Shown here one piece after another: positions 42,450-51,570 of a stretch of DNA of 64,000 nucleotides. Numbering within the stretch: the stretch's first letter is position 1; every line of letters begins with the position of its first letter. The notes under the pieces are model-generated. The model was not told the origin of the DNA, did no database searches, and was given only the letters and a program-made list of their open reading frames with translations. This stretch comes from Mycolicibacterium sp. P1-18 (GTDB lineage: Bacteria; Actinomycetota; Actinomycetes; Mycobacteriales; Mycobacteriaceae), in contig NZ_NPKR01000001.1 in assembly GCF_008329535.1 (NCBI RefSeq), positions 744,001 to 808,000 of the forward strand, read 5' to 3'. The translations under genes and the position numbers were made by a program.

Positions 42450-44639
42450 ATGTCTCGATATCTGTATGCCCTGGGCGCCTTCAGCCACCGCAGGCGCTGG
42501 TGGGTGCTGGGCACGTGGCTGGCCGTCCTGATCGCCGTCGCCGCCGCGGGCCTTGGCCTTGGCGGCGAGCCGACCGATGACTTCAGCATTCCCGGCACCG
42601 AGTCGCAGCGCGCCGTGGAGACGCTGTCACAGAAGTTGCCCGCCTTCGGCGGCGCCCAGACGCAGATCACCTTCGCCGCCACGGGCGGCGCCAAGATCAC
42701 CGACCCCGCCCCGGCCGCGGCCGTCGACGCGGCCGTCGGCAAGCTGTCCACGGTGCCCGGCGTCGCCGTGGCGGCCGGGCCGGCGCAGACCCGCCAGATC
42801 GCGCCGGACGGCCGCGTCGGCCTGGGCACCGTGCAGTGGAAGGTGCCGCCCGGCGACGTCGACGAGGCCGCACTGGACGCGGTGGAGTCCGCGGTGGCCC
42901 CCGCTCGAGAGGCCGGCCTGCAGGTCGAGTTCGGCGGCAGCGTGTTCCCGGGTTTCAAGGCGGAAGTGCCGGAGCTTCCGGAGATCATCGGCATCGTCGT
43001 GGCGTTCCTCATCCTGGTGGTGACCTTCGGCGCCGTCGTCGCCGCGGGCCTGCCGATCGTGACCGCCTGCATCGGGGTGGGCATCGGCGCGCTGGGCATC
43101 TTCGCGACCGCCGCCGTGGTCGACGTGCCCTCGGCCGCGCTGTCGCTGGCGTTGATGCTCGGGCTCTCCTGCGGCATCGACTACGCGTTGTTCATCCTGC
43201 ACCGGCACCGCAACAACCTGCTCCTGCTCAAGCCGGTCGACGAGTCGATCGCGCTGGCCGTCGGCACCGCGGGCAGCGCGGTCGTGTTCGCCGCGGTCAC
43301 GGTGATCATCGCGCTGTGCGGGCTCGCGATCGTCGGCATCCCGTTCCTGACCTACATGGGTCTGGCTGCGGCCGTGTCGGTGCTCGTCGCGATGCTGATC
43401 GCACTCACGCTGCTGCCGGCACTGCTGGGCTTCGCGGGCCACCGGGTGGCGAAGTTCGTCTCGACTCCGCTGCGTCCCGGGCACGCCAAGGAGGTCGCAC
43501 AGGTGGCCGCCTACACGCCGCACCGCACCCTCGGCGCCAAGTGGGCCGACGTCGTGGTGCGGTTCCGCGCGCCGCTGCTGGTGCTCGGCACCGCGGCCCT
43601 CGTCGTCATCGGCCTGCCCGCGCTGGGGATGCACCTCGGGCTGCCCAGCGGCGCGTCGCAGCCCGAGTCGAACACCTCGCGCCGGGCCTACGACCTGACC
43701 GCCGAGCACCTGGGCGCCGGCTTCACCGGTCCGCTGCTGGTGGTCGCCGACCTGAGCCAATCCTCGGACCCCGCAGCGGTTTCGACGATCGCGGCGAACC
43801 TGGCCCGGGAGGACGGGGTCGCGGCGGCGGCGCCGGCCGCCAGCGAGAACGGCACCGCCGTCATCCAGGTCATCCCGACGACGGGACCCAACGACACCGC
43901 GACGGCCGACCTGGTGACCCGCATCCGGGCCGACCGCAGCGCCATCGAGGGCGACACCGGCGCCTCGATCCTGGTCGGCGGCACCACGGCCTCCAACATC
44001 GACACCTCCGCCAAGCTCGCCTCCGCGCTGCCGGTCTTCCTGCTGGTGGTGGTCGGGCTGGCCTTCGTCCTCCTGACGGTGGCCTTCCGGGCGGCGCTGG
44101 TGCCGCTGACGTCGATCGTCGGCTTCCTGCTGTCCGTCTTCGCCGCCATGGGCGTGCAGGTGGCAATCTTCCAATGGGGCTAAGGCGCGGACCTTCTCGG
44201 CATCACTCCGGGTGAGACCATCAGTTTCCTGCCGATCATCGTGCTGGCCATCGTGTTCGGGTTGTCCAGCGACTACCAGGTGTTCGTGGCGTCACGCATC
44301 AAGGAGGAGGTCGGATGCACCGACGACGCCCTGGCCGCCGTCCGCAGCGGCGTCGGACTGTCCGCCCGGGTCGTCAGCGCGGCGGCGCTCATCATGTTCG
44401 GCGTCTTCGTGGCATTCCTGGCCGGCGGCGACCCCATCATCAAGTCGGTCGGGCTCACCCTGGCCGTCGGGGTGTTCCTCGACGCCTTCGTCGTGCGTCT
44501 CACGCTGATCCCGGCCGTGATGGGCATCCTCGGCGACCGGATGTGGGCGCATTCGACGTGGTTCGACCGCTACGTGCCCGACCTGGACATCGAGGGCGCG
44601 GCGCTCGAACGGGACCGGACACCCGCCGAGGTGTCCTGA
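42450..44639 (+). pseudogene. MMPL-family transporter interrupted by an in-frame TAA
   Basis: Two adjacent readings in the same frame make one MMPL/RND-type transporter of 729 codons. The first part (42450-44183) has the N-terminal helix (RRRWWVLGTWLAVLIAVAA), the porter domain, helices 2-6 with the LGLSCGIDYALFILHRHR motif, the second porter domain and helix 8. TAA at 44181-44183 interrupts it at FQWG; the frame then continues without shift into GADLLGITPGETISFLPII and the second RND motif FGLSSDYQVFVASRIKEE up to 44639. Without the last four helices the product should be inactive. The gap is one codon, so it is a nonsense change, a sequencing error, or read-through. The start ATG at 42450 has no clear Shine-Dalgarno. 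Confidence 0.8.
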
Positions 44640-44648
44640 CCCGGCACC

Positions 44649-44654
44649 TAGACT
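44649..44654 (+). promoter_or_regulatory. -10 element (TAGACT) of the leaderless CobW-type gene
   Basis: TAGACT is followed by 6 bases and the GTG at 44661; no Shine-Dalgarno is present. It starts 10 bases after the MMPL frame ends. Confidence 0.58.
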
Positions 44655-44660
44655 CCTCGG

Positions 44661-45677
44661 GTGCCCGCCATCCCCGTCATCGCCCTGACCGGGTACCTCG
44701 GTGCCGGCAAGACCAGCCTGCTCAACCACGTGCTGCGCGCGCCAGGTGCGCGAATAGGGGTGGTCATCAACGACTTCGGCGACGTCAACGTCGACGCCTC
44801 CCTGGTCACGGGTCAGGTCGACGAGCCCGTGTCGATCGCCGGCGGTTGCGTCTGCTGCCTCGACGACGACAACGGGCTGGACGAGGCGCTGGAGAAGCTG
44901 TCCGACCCGCGGTTGGCGTTGGACGCGATCGTGGTCGAGGCCAGCGGCCTGGCCGACCCGGTCGCGGTGTCGCGGTTGATCCGGTTCAGCGGCGTGGAGC
45001 GGATCCGGCCGGGCGGGGTCGTCGACGTCATCGACGCGGTCACCCACTTCGACGTCGTCGACCGCGGCGGCGCCCCGCTCGCCAGGTACGGAGCGGCGTC
45101 GCTGATCGTGGTGAACAAACTCGACCAGCTTCCGGCGGACAGCCGCGACGCCGAGGTCGCCCGCATCGAGGCGCGGATCCGCGAGCGCAATCCGGAGGCC
45201 CACGTCGTCGGGGCGATCGGTGCGCGCATCGACCCCTCGCTGCTGTACGACACGGACGACGCCGACGACGGCTCGGGCCAACTGTCGATCCGCGAGCTGC
45301 TGCTCGACGCCCACGCCGATCAGCCCGACCACGTGCACGCCGCGTCGGTGACCGCCGTCAGCGACGGCTGCGTCGACCCGGGGGCGTTGCTCGACCTGCT
45401 CGAGGAGCCGCCGGCCGGTGTCTACCGGCTGAAGGGCACCGTGGCCGTCCGCGCCCGCGAGCGGGTGCGCAACTACGTCGTCAACGTGGTCGGGTCGTCG
45501 GTGCACGTCGCGACGGCGCCGCCGCGGGCCCGCGCCAACAGCTTGGTCGCGATCGGCACCCACTTCGACGTCGACGAGGTGCGCCCCCGGGTCGAGGCGG
45601 CGCTGCGCCCCCATGACGGCACCGCCTCCGCGGTGGGCATGCGGCGGTTGCAGCGGTACCGCCGCCTCAGCATCTAG
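44661..45677 (+). CDS. CobW/COG0523-family GTP-binding metal chaperone
   Basis: A 338-residue G3E-family GTPase: Walker A GYLGAGKTSLL (residues 11-21), the metal-binding motif GGCVCCLDD (CxCC), Walker B-like VVEASGLADP and the guanine motif VVNKLDQ, then the CobW C-terminal domain (AGVYRLKGTVAVRARERVRNYVVN). Such proteins insert or allocate Zn, Co or other metals. The metal cannot be read from sequence and no Zur-like box is visible upstream. Its stop shares the CTAG with the opposing gene's stop. Confidence 0.85.
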   Translation: MPAIPVIALTGYLGAGKTSLLNHVLRAPGARIGVVINDFGDVNVDASLVTGQVDEPVSIAGGCVCCLDDDNGLDEALEKLSDPRLALDAIVVEASGLADPVAVSRLIRFSGVERIRPGGVVDVIDAVTHFDVVDRGGAPLARYGAASLIVVNKLDQLPADSRDAEVARIEARIRERNPEAHVVGAIGARIDPSLLYDTDDADDGSGQLSIRELLLDAHADQPDHVHAASVTAVSDGCVDPGALLDLLEEPPAGVYRLKGTVAVRARERVRNYVVNVVGSSVHVATAPPRARANSLVAIGTHFDVDEVRPRVEAALRPHDGTASAVGMRRLQRYRRLSI

Positions 45678-46549
45678 CGGCGCCAGAACCGTTGCGGGCG
45701 GGCGTCTTCGGCTGGCCCGGGCCGGGACTGCAGGCGGCACAGCACCCCGAAGTGGTCGGAGGGGAACACGCGCGGCAACGCGGGTGAGATGGGTTCGGTC
45801 CCCAGCAGCTCGACGTCGGTCGCCGTCCACCCGTTGCCCTTGAGGAGCACCCGGTCGAACCTCACGTGGCGCTGCTTGTTCTTGCTGTCGAGCCGCATCA
45901 GGTTGATCGTGGTGTCCTCGGTGAAGCCGTCGTCGTCCGGTCGCAGCAGGGGCCAGAGGTCGCGATACGGCGGCCCGATCCGGTCGTTCTCCGCGTCGCG
46001 CATGTTGAAGTCGCCGAGGACGACGGCGTTCTCGGTCCGGCGGAGTGCGCCGAAGACCCGGCCCAGTTGCCGGGTTCGCAAGCGGGCGGCCGCCTTTCCG
46101 CTCTCCAGATGCAGCCCGACCACGGTCAGGGGCTGGCCGCCGGTGTCGAGTTCGGCGGTCAGGAAGCCACGGGCCAGGTTGGTGGGCACGCGGGTGTAGG
46201 TGACGTTCGAGATCGGCAGCCGCGAGAGCATCAGCATGCCGTAGTTGCCGACGTCGCCGCCGGTGACCTCGGCGCGCCGGTACCGCACCCGGATCCACGG
46301 TTGGGCCAGCAAGATCTCCAGCGCCGCCGGCGTGACCTCCTGAAACACCATGACGTCGGGCACCTTTCGCGACAGCACGTCGGCGATCGCCCGGAAGCGC
46401 TCCTCGGCGTGGAAGTCGCTGAACCACACGTTGAACGTCGCCACCACCAGCTCGTCGCGGGCGACCGGCGCGGCGCCACCGCCGTCGACCCATCGCTTCG
46501 ACGCCACGTCGAACGAGCCGACGCGCACCCTGCGGCGTCGCGACCTCAC
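45674..46549 (-). CDS. Endonuclease/exonuclease/phosphatase-family protein
   Basis: A 291-residue EEP-superfamily hydrolase: VVATFNVWFSD (metal Asn), VMVFQEVTP (metal Glu), VGLHLESGK, VVLGDFNMRDAEN (GDFN) and the closing FPSDHFGVLC (SDH) are all present, so the active site looks intact. It resembles TDP2-like proteins, but whether the substrate is DNA, a phospholipid or another phosphodiester is unknown. It starts with GTG in a 4-base overlap with the metallophosphoesterase gene. Confidence 0.82.
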   Translation of the reverse strand: MRSRRRRVRVGSFDVASKRWVDGGGAAPVARDELVVATFNVWFSDFHAEERFRAIADVLSRKVPDVMVFQEVTPAALEILLAQPWIRVRYRRAEVTGGDVGNYGMLMLSRLPISNVTYTRVPTNLARGFLTAELDTGGQPLTVVGLHLESGKAAARLRTRQLGRVFGALRRTENAVVLGDFNMRDAENDRIGPPYRDLWPLLRPDDDGFTEDTTINLMRLDSKNKQRHVRFDRVLLKGNGWTATDVELLGTEPISPALPRVFPSDHFGVLCRLQSRPGPAEDARPQRFWRR

Positions 46550-47733
46550 GCTCGGCGCAGGGTCAGCACCGTGATCTCACTCGGTGCGAAGACGCGGAAC
46601 GGCGGACCCCAGAACCCGGTGCCCCGCCCGGTGTAGAGCTGGGTGCGCTCGCCGTGGCGGCTGAGGCCCTGCACCACGGGCTGGTCGAGCCGGACGAAGA
46701 AGTTGAACGGCCAGATCTGGCCGCCGTGGGTGTGCCCCGAGATCTGCAGGTCCACCCCGGCCGCGACGGCGTCCGGGATCTGCTTGGGTTGATGCGCCAG
46801 CAGGAGCACCGGCAGGTCGGGGTCCGCACCGGCCAGGGCGGCCGGCAGGTCGGCCCCGTGACCGGTGACGCCGGAGCCCTTGGCGGTCGCGTCGTCGACG
46901 CCCGCGACCACCAGCCGGTCACCCCCGCGCTCGAGCACGACGTGCCGGTTGTGCAGCACGTCCCACCCGATGTCGGTCATGTAGCGGATCCACCCCAGCG
47001 CCTCCCCGTAGTACTCGTGGTTGCCGGTGACGTAGACGCGGGCGAGCTTGCCGCGCATGGCCTTCAGCGGCGCCGCCTGCGGCTCGCGCATGGCGACCGT
47101 GCCGTCGGCGATGTCGCCGACGTGGCACACGAGGTCCGCGTCGAGGGCGTTGACGCGCTCGGTCACCCCTGCCGACCACCGGCTGCGGTCGATCGGACCG
47201 TAGTGGGTGTCGGTGATCATCGCGACGCGCAGACCGTCGAAGCCGGCTCCGAGCCGCGGCACGACGACGTCGACCGCCCTTACCCGCGGGACGCGCATCG
47301 CCTCGTAGTGACCCCAGGCCAGCGCCGCGACCGTCACGGCGACGACGGCAACGGCGACGACGCGCGATCTGGTCGGATCCGCCACGTCGCCGAGCGTCAA
47401 CGCCAGCCGCAACGGCAGACCCAGCACCGCGACGACGAACAGCACCCACACCGAGCCGAGCAGCGTGTCGGCGGCGACCGCGGGCCAGTCCGGGCGGTGC
47501 CCGCCGTGACCCAGGATCATCAGTGCGGGCAGCGCGACGAAGGCCGCCACGAACAGCACGGTGCCGACGACCACGACGACCGTCGGCCAGCGCGTCTGCG
47601 CCGCCAGCAGCGTCCACCACGGCACCCCGGTCAGGATCAGCGAGATGACGACGGGGACGAGGCTCAGCCACCACCGACGGCGTCGGCGAGCGTGCGGCGC
47701 AGGCTCGGTCTGCGTGGACTGGTGGTCTGACAT
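46546..47733 (-). CDS. Membrane metallophosphoesterase (YkuE/YaeI-like)
   Basis: A 395-residue protein with four N-terminal membrane helices (residues 25-150) and a calcineurin-like phosphoesterase domain carrying all metal-ligand motifs: MITDTHYGP, VCHVGDIADG, VYVTGNHEYYG, LLAHQPKQ and ISGHTHGGQ. The catalytic domain probably faces the membrane surface; lipid-type phosphoesters are plausible substrates. The ATG at 47733 is chosen because homology and the basic pre-helix segment (RRRRWW) begin there. It is co-translated with the EEP-family gene. Confidence 0.85.
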   Translation of the reverse strand: MSDHQSTQTEPAPHARRRRRWWLSLVPVVISLILTGVPWWTLLAAQTRWPTVVVVVGTVLFVAAFVALPALMILGHGGHRPDWPAVAADTLLGSVWVLFVVAVLGLPLRLALTLGDVADPTRSRVVAVAVVAVTVAALAWGHYEAMRVPRVRAVDVVVPRLGAGFDGLRVAMITDTHYGPIDRSRWSAGVTERVNALDADLVCHVGDIADGTVAMREPQAAPLKAMRGKLARVYVTGNHEYYGEALGWIRYMTDIGWDVLHNRHVVLERGGDRLVVAGVDDATAKGSGVTGHGADLPAALAGADPDLPVLLLAHQPKQIPDAVAAGVDLQISGHTHGGQIWPFNFFVRLDQPVVQGLSRHGERTQLYTGRGTGFWGPPFRVFAPSEITVLTLRRA

Positions 47734-47800
47734 GGCGGAGCGCCTCGATCCGGGTCGTGGGTTACCGCCGAGGCTACCCACTTCCCCGCCCGTGGACCGC

Positions 47801-49579
47801 TCAGCGGATGACGGCCCCGTCCGGAGCGTCCGGATCCTTCTCGACCGCGATGACGAAGTCGTCGCCGTGCTCGACGACGCCGGCGATCACTGCGTCGTCG
47901 ATGGCCTCGGCGGCGTACCGGCGCCGGACCATCATGGGGTCGGTGCGCAGATCCTTCACCAACGCGACCGCCAGGCCCACCATCACCAACACGAACGGCA
48001 GCGCCGCCAGGATCGTCAGCGACTGCAGACCGGTGAGAGCGTCGTCACCGCCGACGAGCAGCATGACCGCCGCCACGGCTCCCGTTGCGGCGCCCCAGAA
48101 CACGACCGTGGCACGCGACGGTTCGATGGTGCCGCGCTCGGACAGCGACCCCATCACGATCGACGCCGCGTCGGCACCGGAGACGAAGAAGATGGCGACC
48201 AGCACGATCACCACGATGCTGGCGACGGTGGCGAACGGGAACTGGTCCAGCAGCGTGAACAGCTGGCCCTCGGTGGTGCCCTCGCCGGCGAGGTCGACGC
48301 CGCCCTGCTGGATGCTGATCGCCGCGCCGCCGAAGATGGCGAACCAGATCAGCGACACCACGCTGGGCACCAGCAGCACACCGGTCACGAACTGACGGAT
48401 GGTGCGGCCGCGGGAGATGCGCGCGATGAACATGCCGACGAAGGGCGTCCACGACAGCCACCACGCCCAGTAGAAGACCGTCCAGCTCTGCAGCCAGGTG
48501 TCCACCGCGGCGCCCTCGGCACCGCTGCGGGCCGACATCATCGCCATGTCCTGCAGGTAGCTGCCCAGCGCCGTCGGGATCACGTTCAGGATGAAGACCG
48601 TTGGGCCGACGATGAATACGAACGCCGCGAGCGCCAGGGCCAGCACCATGTTGATGTTGGACAGCCACTGGATGCCCTTGGCGACGCCCGACACCGCGGA
48701 GAAGATGAACGCGACGGTGAGGACGGCGATGATGACGACCAGCACCGCGTTGCCCGTCGCGCTGAATCCCGCCACGATGTTGAGGCCGCTGCGAATCTGC
48801 AACGCGCCCAAGCCAAGTGAGGCGGCCGAACCGAACAGCGTCGCGAAGATGGCGAGCATGTCGATGACCTTGCCGAGCGGTCCGTTGGCCTTGTCGCCGA
48901 TCAGGGGTGCGAAGGCGGCGCTGATCAGCTGCAGGCGGCCCTTGCGGTACACGCCGTAGGCGATGGCCAGGCCCACGACGGCGTAGATGGCCCACGGATG
49001 CAGGGTCCAGTGGAACAGCGTTGTGGCCATCGCGGTCTGCATGGCTTCGGGGTTTCCGGCTTCACCGGTGCCCGGTGGGGGCGTGACGAGGTGCGAGAGC
49101 GGCTCGGCGACACCGTAGAACATCAGCCCGATGCCCATGCCGGCGCTGAACATCATCGCGATCCACGAGATCGTCTTGAACTCGGGCTCCTCGTCGTCGC
49201 GGCCCAGCGGGATCGCACCGAAGCGGCTGACGGCCAGCCACAGCACGAACAGCACGAACGCCGACGACGTCACCACGAACAGCCAGCCGGTGTTCTCCAT
49301 GGTCCAGGTCAACGCCGATCCGGACACGCTCTTCAGCGACGGGGTGCTGACGAAGCCCCAGACCAGGAAGCCCAGCGCGATGACCGCGGTGACGCCGAAC
49401 ACCACCCAGTCGACGCCGCGGCTGCGCGCCTGAAATTCCTCGTCGACGGGGACGTCGAGCGCGGGGTGCGGGATCACGCCCCCCGAACCGGTCTGCAACA
49501 CCGACACGACACGGCGGCGTTTGCGGTGTTCGTCGGGCTGGTCGGATCGCTGCAGGTCGGGTTTCGCGTCTGTCGTCAC
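47801..49579 (-). CDS. BCCT-family transporter (glycine betaine/choline/carnitine type)
   Basis: A 592-residue BCCT transporter with 12 helices. The sodium/substrate region SAGMGIGLMFYGVAEP and the tryptophan-rich signature FYWAWWLSWTPFVGMFIARISRGRTIR are present, so it should take up a quaternary amine. The N-terminal about 55 residues are hydrophilic; the C-terminal tail is short and acidic, unlike the long basic osmosensor tail of BetP, so osmotic regulation is doubtful. The GTG at 49579 is preceded by AAGG. A 110-base gap separates it from the gene at 49690. Confidence 0.88.
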   Translation of the reverse strand: MTTDAKPDLQRSDQPDEHRKRRRVVSVLQTGSGGVIPHPALDVPVDEEFQARSRGVDWVVFGVTAVIALGFLVWGFVSTPSLKSVSGSALTWTMENTGWLFVVTSSAFVLFVLWLAVSRFGAIPLGRDDEEPEFKTISWIAMMFSAGMGIGLMFYGVAEPLSHLVTPPPGTGEAGNPEAMQTAMATTLFHWTLHPWAIYAVVGLAIAYGVYRKGRLQLISAAFAPLIGDKANGPLGKVIDMLAIFATLFGSAASLGLGALQIRSGLNIVAGFSATGNAVLVVIIAVLTVAFIFSAVSGVAKGIQWLSNINMVLALALAAFVFIVGPTVFILNVIPTALGSYLQDMAMMSARSGAEGAAVDTWLQSWTVFYWAWWLSWTPFVGMFIARISRGRTIRQFVTGVLLVPSVVSLIWFAIFGGAAISIQQGGVDLAGEGTTEGQLFTLLDQFPFATVASIVVIVLVAIFFVSGADAASIVMGSLSERGTIEPSRATVVFWGAATGAVAAVMLLVGGDDALTGLQSLTILAALPFVLVMVGLAVALVKDLRTDPMMVRRRYAAEAIDDAVIAGVVEHGDDFVIAVEKDPDAPDGAVIR

Positions 49580-49689
49580 GTGAGCTGCCTTCGGTTAACG
49601 GTCGGCATACGGGCGAGGAACACACAACTCCCTCACAGGTGGTCCGTCAACCTGAGAAGAATTGACGCCGCCGTCAAACGCGACTTGAA

Positions 49690-50091
49690 TCAGGCGCCGG
49701 AGTCCAGCGACAGGTGTTCGTGGACGCCCAGCCACCGCCCGTCGGCGCCGCGTCGCAAGACGATGGTCTCGCGTTCGCGTTGTTCCTCGTCGACCCCGGC
49801 CAGCCGGGTGCGCACCGAGTGGGTGAACACCGCGACGTCGTCGGTCACCAGATCCAGCCGGGGATGCAGCGACGTGCACGACAGCACCCGGAAGCCGTCG
49901 CGCTCCCACGCCGCCCACGCGGCCTCGTAGGCCGCCCGCGACGGCAGCAGCTCCGGTTCGGCGTGGAACAGGAACGTCGCCTCGGGCGCGAAGCCGGCGA
50001 AATAGCGTGCGGTGTCGTGAGATCCGAACGCCGCGATGACGTCGACGGCCGCCTGCATCGCCGCGGCGGTGAGCTCATCGGTGTTGGGCAT
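49690..50091 (-). CDS. SnoaL/NTF2-like small protein
   Basis: A 133-residue NTF2-fold protein (DELTAAAMQAAVDVIAAFGSHDTARYFAGFAPEATFLFHAE, then DGRWLGVHEHLS). Members are isomerases, hydrolases or binding proteins; no function can be assigned. The start is leaderless: TAGGCT (50098-50103, minus strand) then 6 bases and ATG. It follows the decarboxylase-like gene on the same strand by 24 bases and may be part of that amine cluster. Confidence 0.72.
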   Translation of the reverse strand: MPNTDELTAAAMQAAVDVIAAFGSHDTARYFAGFAPEATFLFHAEPELLPSRAAYEAAWAAWERDGFRVLSCTSLHPRLDLVTDDVAVFTHSVRTRLAGVDEEQRERETIVLRRGADGRWLGVHEHLSLDSGA

Positions 50092-50097
50092 GCTCGC

Positions 50098-50103
50098 AGC
50101 CTA
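50098..50103 (-). promoter_or_regulatory. -10 element (TAGGCT) of the leaderless SnoaL-like gene
   Basis: Minus-strand TAGGCT-N6-ATG, identical in form to the element before the gene at 15483. Confidence 0.55.
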
Positions 50104-50115
50104 GGTCGTCGGGAC

Positions 50116-51570
50116 TCAGCGGACGACCGTCACGTACTCCATCGTCGGGTCCGACGCACTGATCGGGTTCCCGCGGTCGCGCAGCGCGGTCAGCAGGCCC
50201 AGCACGTCGGCGTCCAGCCGCTCCCCCGGCATCACCAGCGGAATCCCCGGCGGATACGGCGTGACGGCCTCGGCGGCGACCCGCCCGGCGGCGTCGGTCA
50301 GCCGCACCGGCTCGGCGTCGGCGAAGTACGCCTCCCGCGGCGTCAACACCGTCGTCGGCCGCAGCGCCAGCACGTCGGCGACCATGGCTCCGTCCACCCC
50401 CGCGGGCCGCGTCCCGGCATACCGGGCGACCTCCGCGAAACCGTCGACCAGCCGGTCGACGTCGGCCTCGGTGTTGCCGATCGTCGTGATGCACAGGACG
50501 TGTCCGGTGCCGGCGAGCTCCGGCTGGACGCCGTGCACCGCGTTGAGCCGCGCGACCACGTCGCGGGCGGGCAGGGCGAGGCCCCGCGTCCCGACGAGCA
50601 GCTTGGTCTCGTCTAGTTGGTGCAATCCGGTGCCGGCGCCCGCCAGATGCTCGGGCCCCAACACCGTCAGACCGGGGATGGCCGCCAGGCGTGCCGCGGT
50701 GCGGCGGGCGCGGTCGAGCGCCTCCTCGAGCAGTTCCCGCCCGTGCTCCGCCATCTGGCGGCGGGCCAGGTCGATCGACGCCATGATCGCGAAGTGCGGG
50801 CTGGTGGTCTGGATGAGCTGAAGCCCGCGCCGCACCGTCGCCGGGTCGAGCTGAGCCGGGTCGACGTGCAGCACCGCGGCCTGGCTCAGCCCGGACAGGA
50901 TCTTGTGGACCGACTGCACGGTGGCCGCCGCCCCGGCCCGTTCACCCGGCGTGGGAAGGTCGGGATGGAAGGCGAAGTGCGGTGAATGGGCGCCGTCCAC
51001 CAGGAGTTTCGCGTCGTACCGGCGGCACAGGTCGGCCAGGGCCTCGACGTCGCCGGTGGTGCCGTAGTACGTCGGGTGCAGCACCCAGAGCGCCTTGGCC
51101 GCGGTCTCGTCGAACGCCCGCTCGACCACGTGCGCGTCGAGTCCGTGGGCGACGCCGAACGCGTCGTCCCAGCGCGGTTCCAGCCAGACCGGTCTGGCGC
51201 CGACCTGGACGAGGCCGGCGAGGACCGACTTGTGGGCGTTGCGCGCCACCAGCACCGGCTCACCGGGGCGCAACGCCGACAGCGCCACCGCGATGTTCCC
51301 GCTCGTCGACCCCTGCACCAGGATGAAGCTCTTGCCGACGCCCCAGGCGTCGGCGATGAGCTCCTCGGCCTCGGCGATCGGACCCTCGGGGCAGTGCAGC
51401 GTGTCGGTGTCGGGAAGGTTGTTCAGGTCGACGTCGGCCAGGTGGGCGCGGAACCACGGGTCCAGGGTGCGGCCACCCTTGTGGCCGGGACTGTAGAACG
51501 GCGCCTGGTCGCGTTCGACGAACTGCTTGAGGGAGTCGAAGAGCGGTGCCGCGTGGTGCCTAGATCCCAT
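50116..51570 (-). CDS. Orn/Lys/Arg decarboxylase-family PLP enzyme
   Basis: A 484-residue fold-type I PLP enzyme of the major Orn/Lys/Arg decarboxylase group: FYSPGHKGGRTLDPWF near the start, GSTSGNIAVALSAL (phosphate loop), LLVDGAHSPHF (PLP Asp), and SVHKILSGLSQAAVLH with the Schiff-base lysine; the C-terminal domain ends in PYPPGIPLVMPGERL, the usual motif of this family. It would decarboxylate a basic amino acid, giving a polyamine or diamine. ATG 51570 or 51585 are both possible starts; either overlaps the amidohydrolase gene end. Placed in a gamma-glutamyl-amine cluster, it links arginine/ornithine/lysine to amine breakdown. Confidence 0.83.
   Translation of the reverse strand: MGSRHHAAPLFDSLKQFVERDQAPFYSPGHKGGRTLDPWFRAHLADVDLNNLPDTDTLHCPEGPIAEAEELIADAWGVGKSFILVQGSTSGNIAVALSALRPGEPVLVARNAHKSVLAGLVQVGARPVWLEPRWDDAFGVAHGLDAHVVERAFDETAAKALWVLHPTYYGTTGDVEALADLCRRYDAKLLVDGAHSPHFAFHPDLPTPGERAGAAATVQSVHKILSGLSQAAVLHVDPAQLDPATVRRGLQLIQTTSPHFAIMASIDLARRQMAEHGRELLEEALDRARRTAARLAAIPGLTVLGPEHLAGAGTGLHQLDETKLLVGTRGLALPARDVVARLNAVHGVQPELAGTGHVLCITTIGNTEADVDRLVDGFAEVARYAGTRPAGVDGAMVADVLALRPTTVLTPREAYFADAEPVRLTDAAGRVAAEAVTPYPPGIPLVMPGERLDADVLGLLTALRDRGNPISASDPTMEYVTVVR

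Noticed and set aside
42627..44174. 515-codon minus-strand frame opposite the MMPL gene
   Set aside because: His/Asp/Arg-rich shadow without domains; the plus strand has clear transporter helices.
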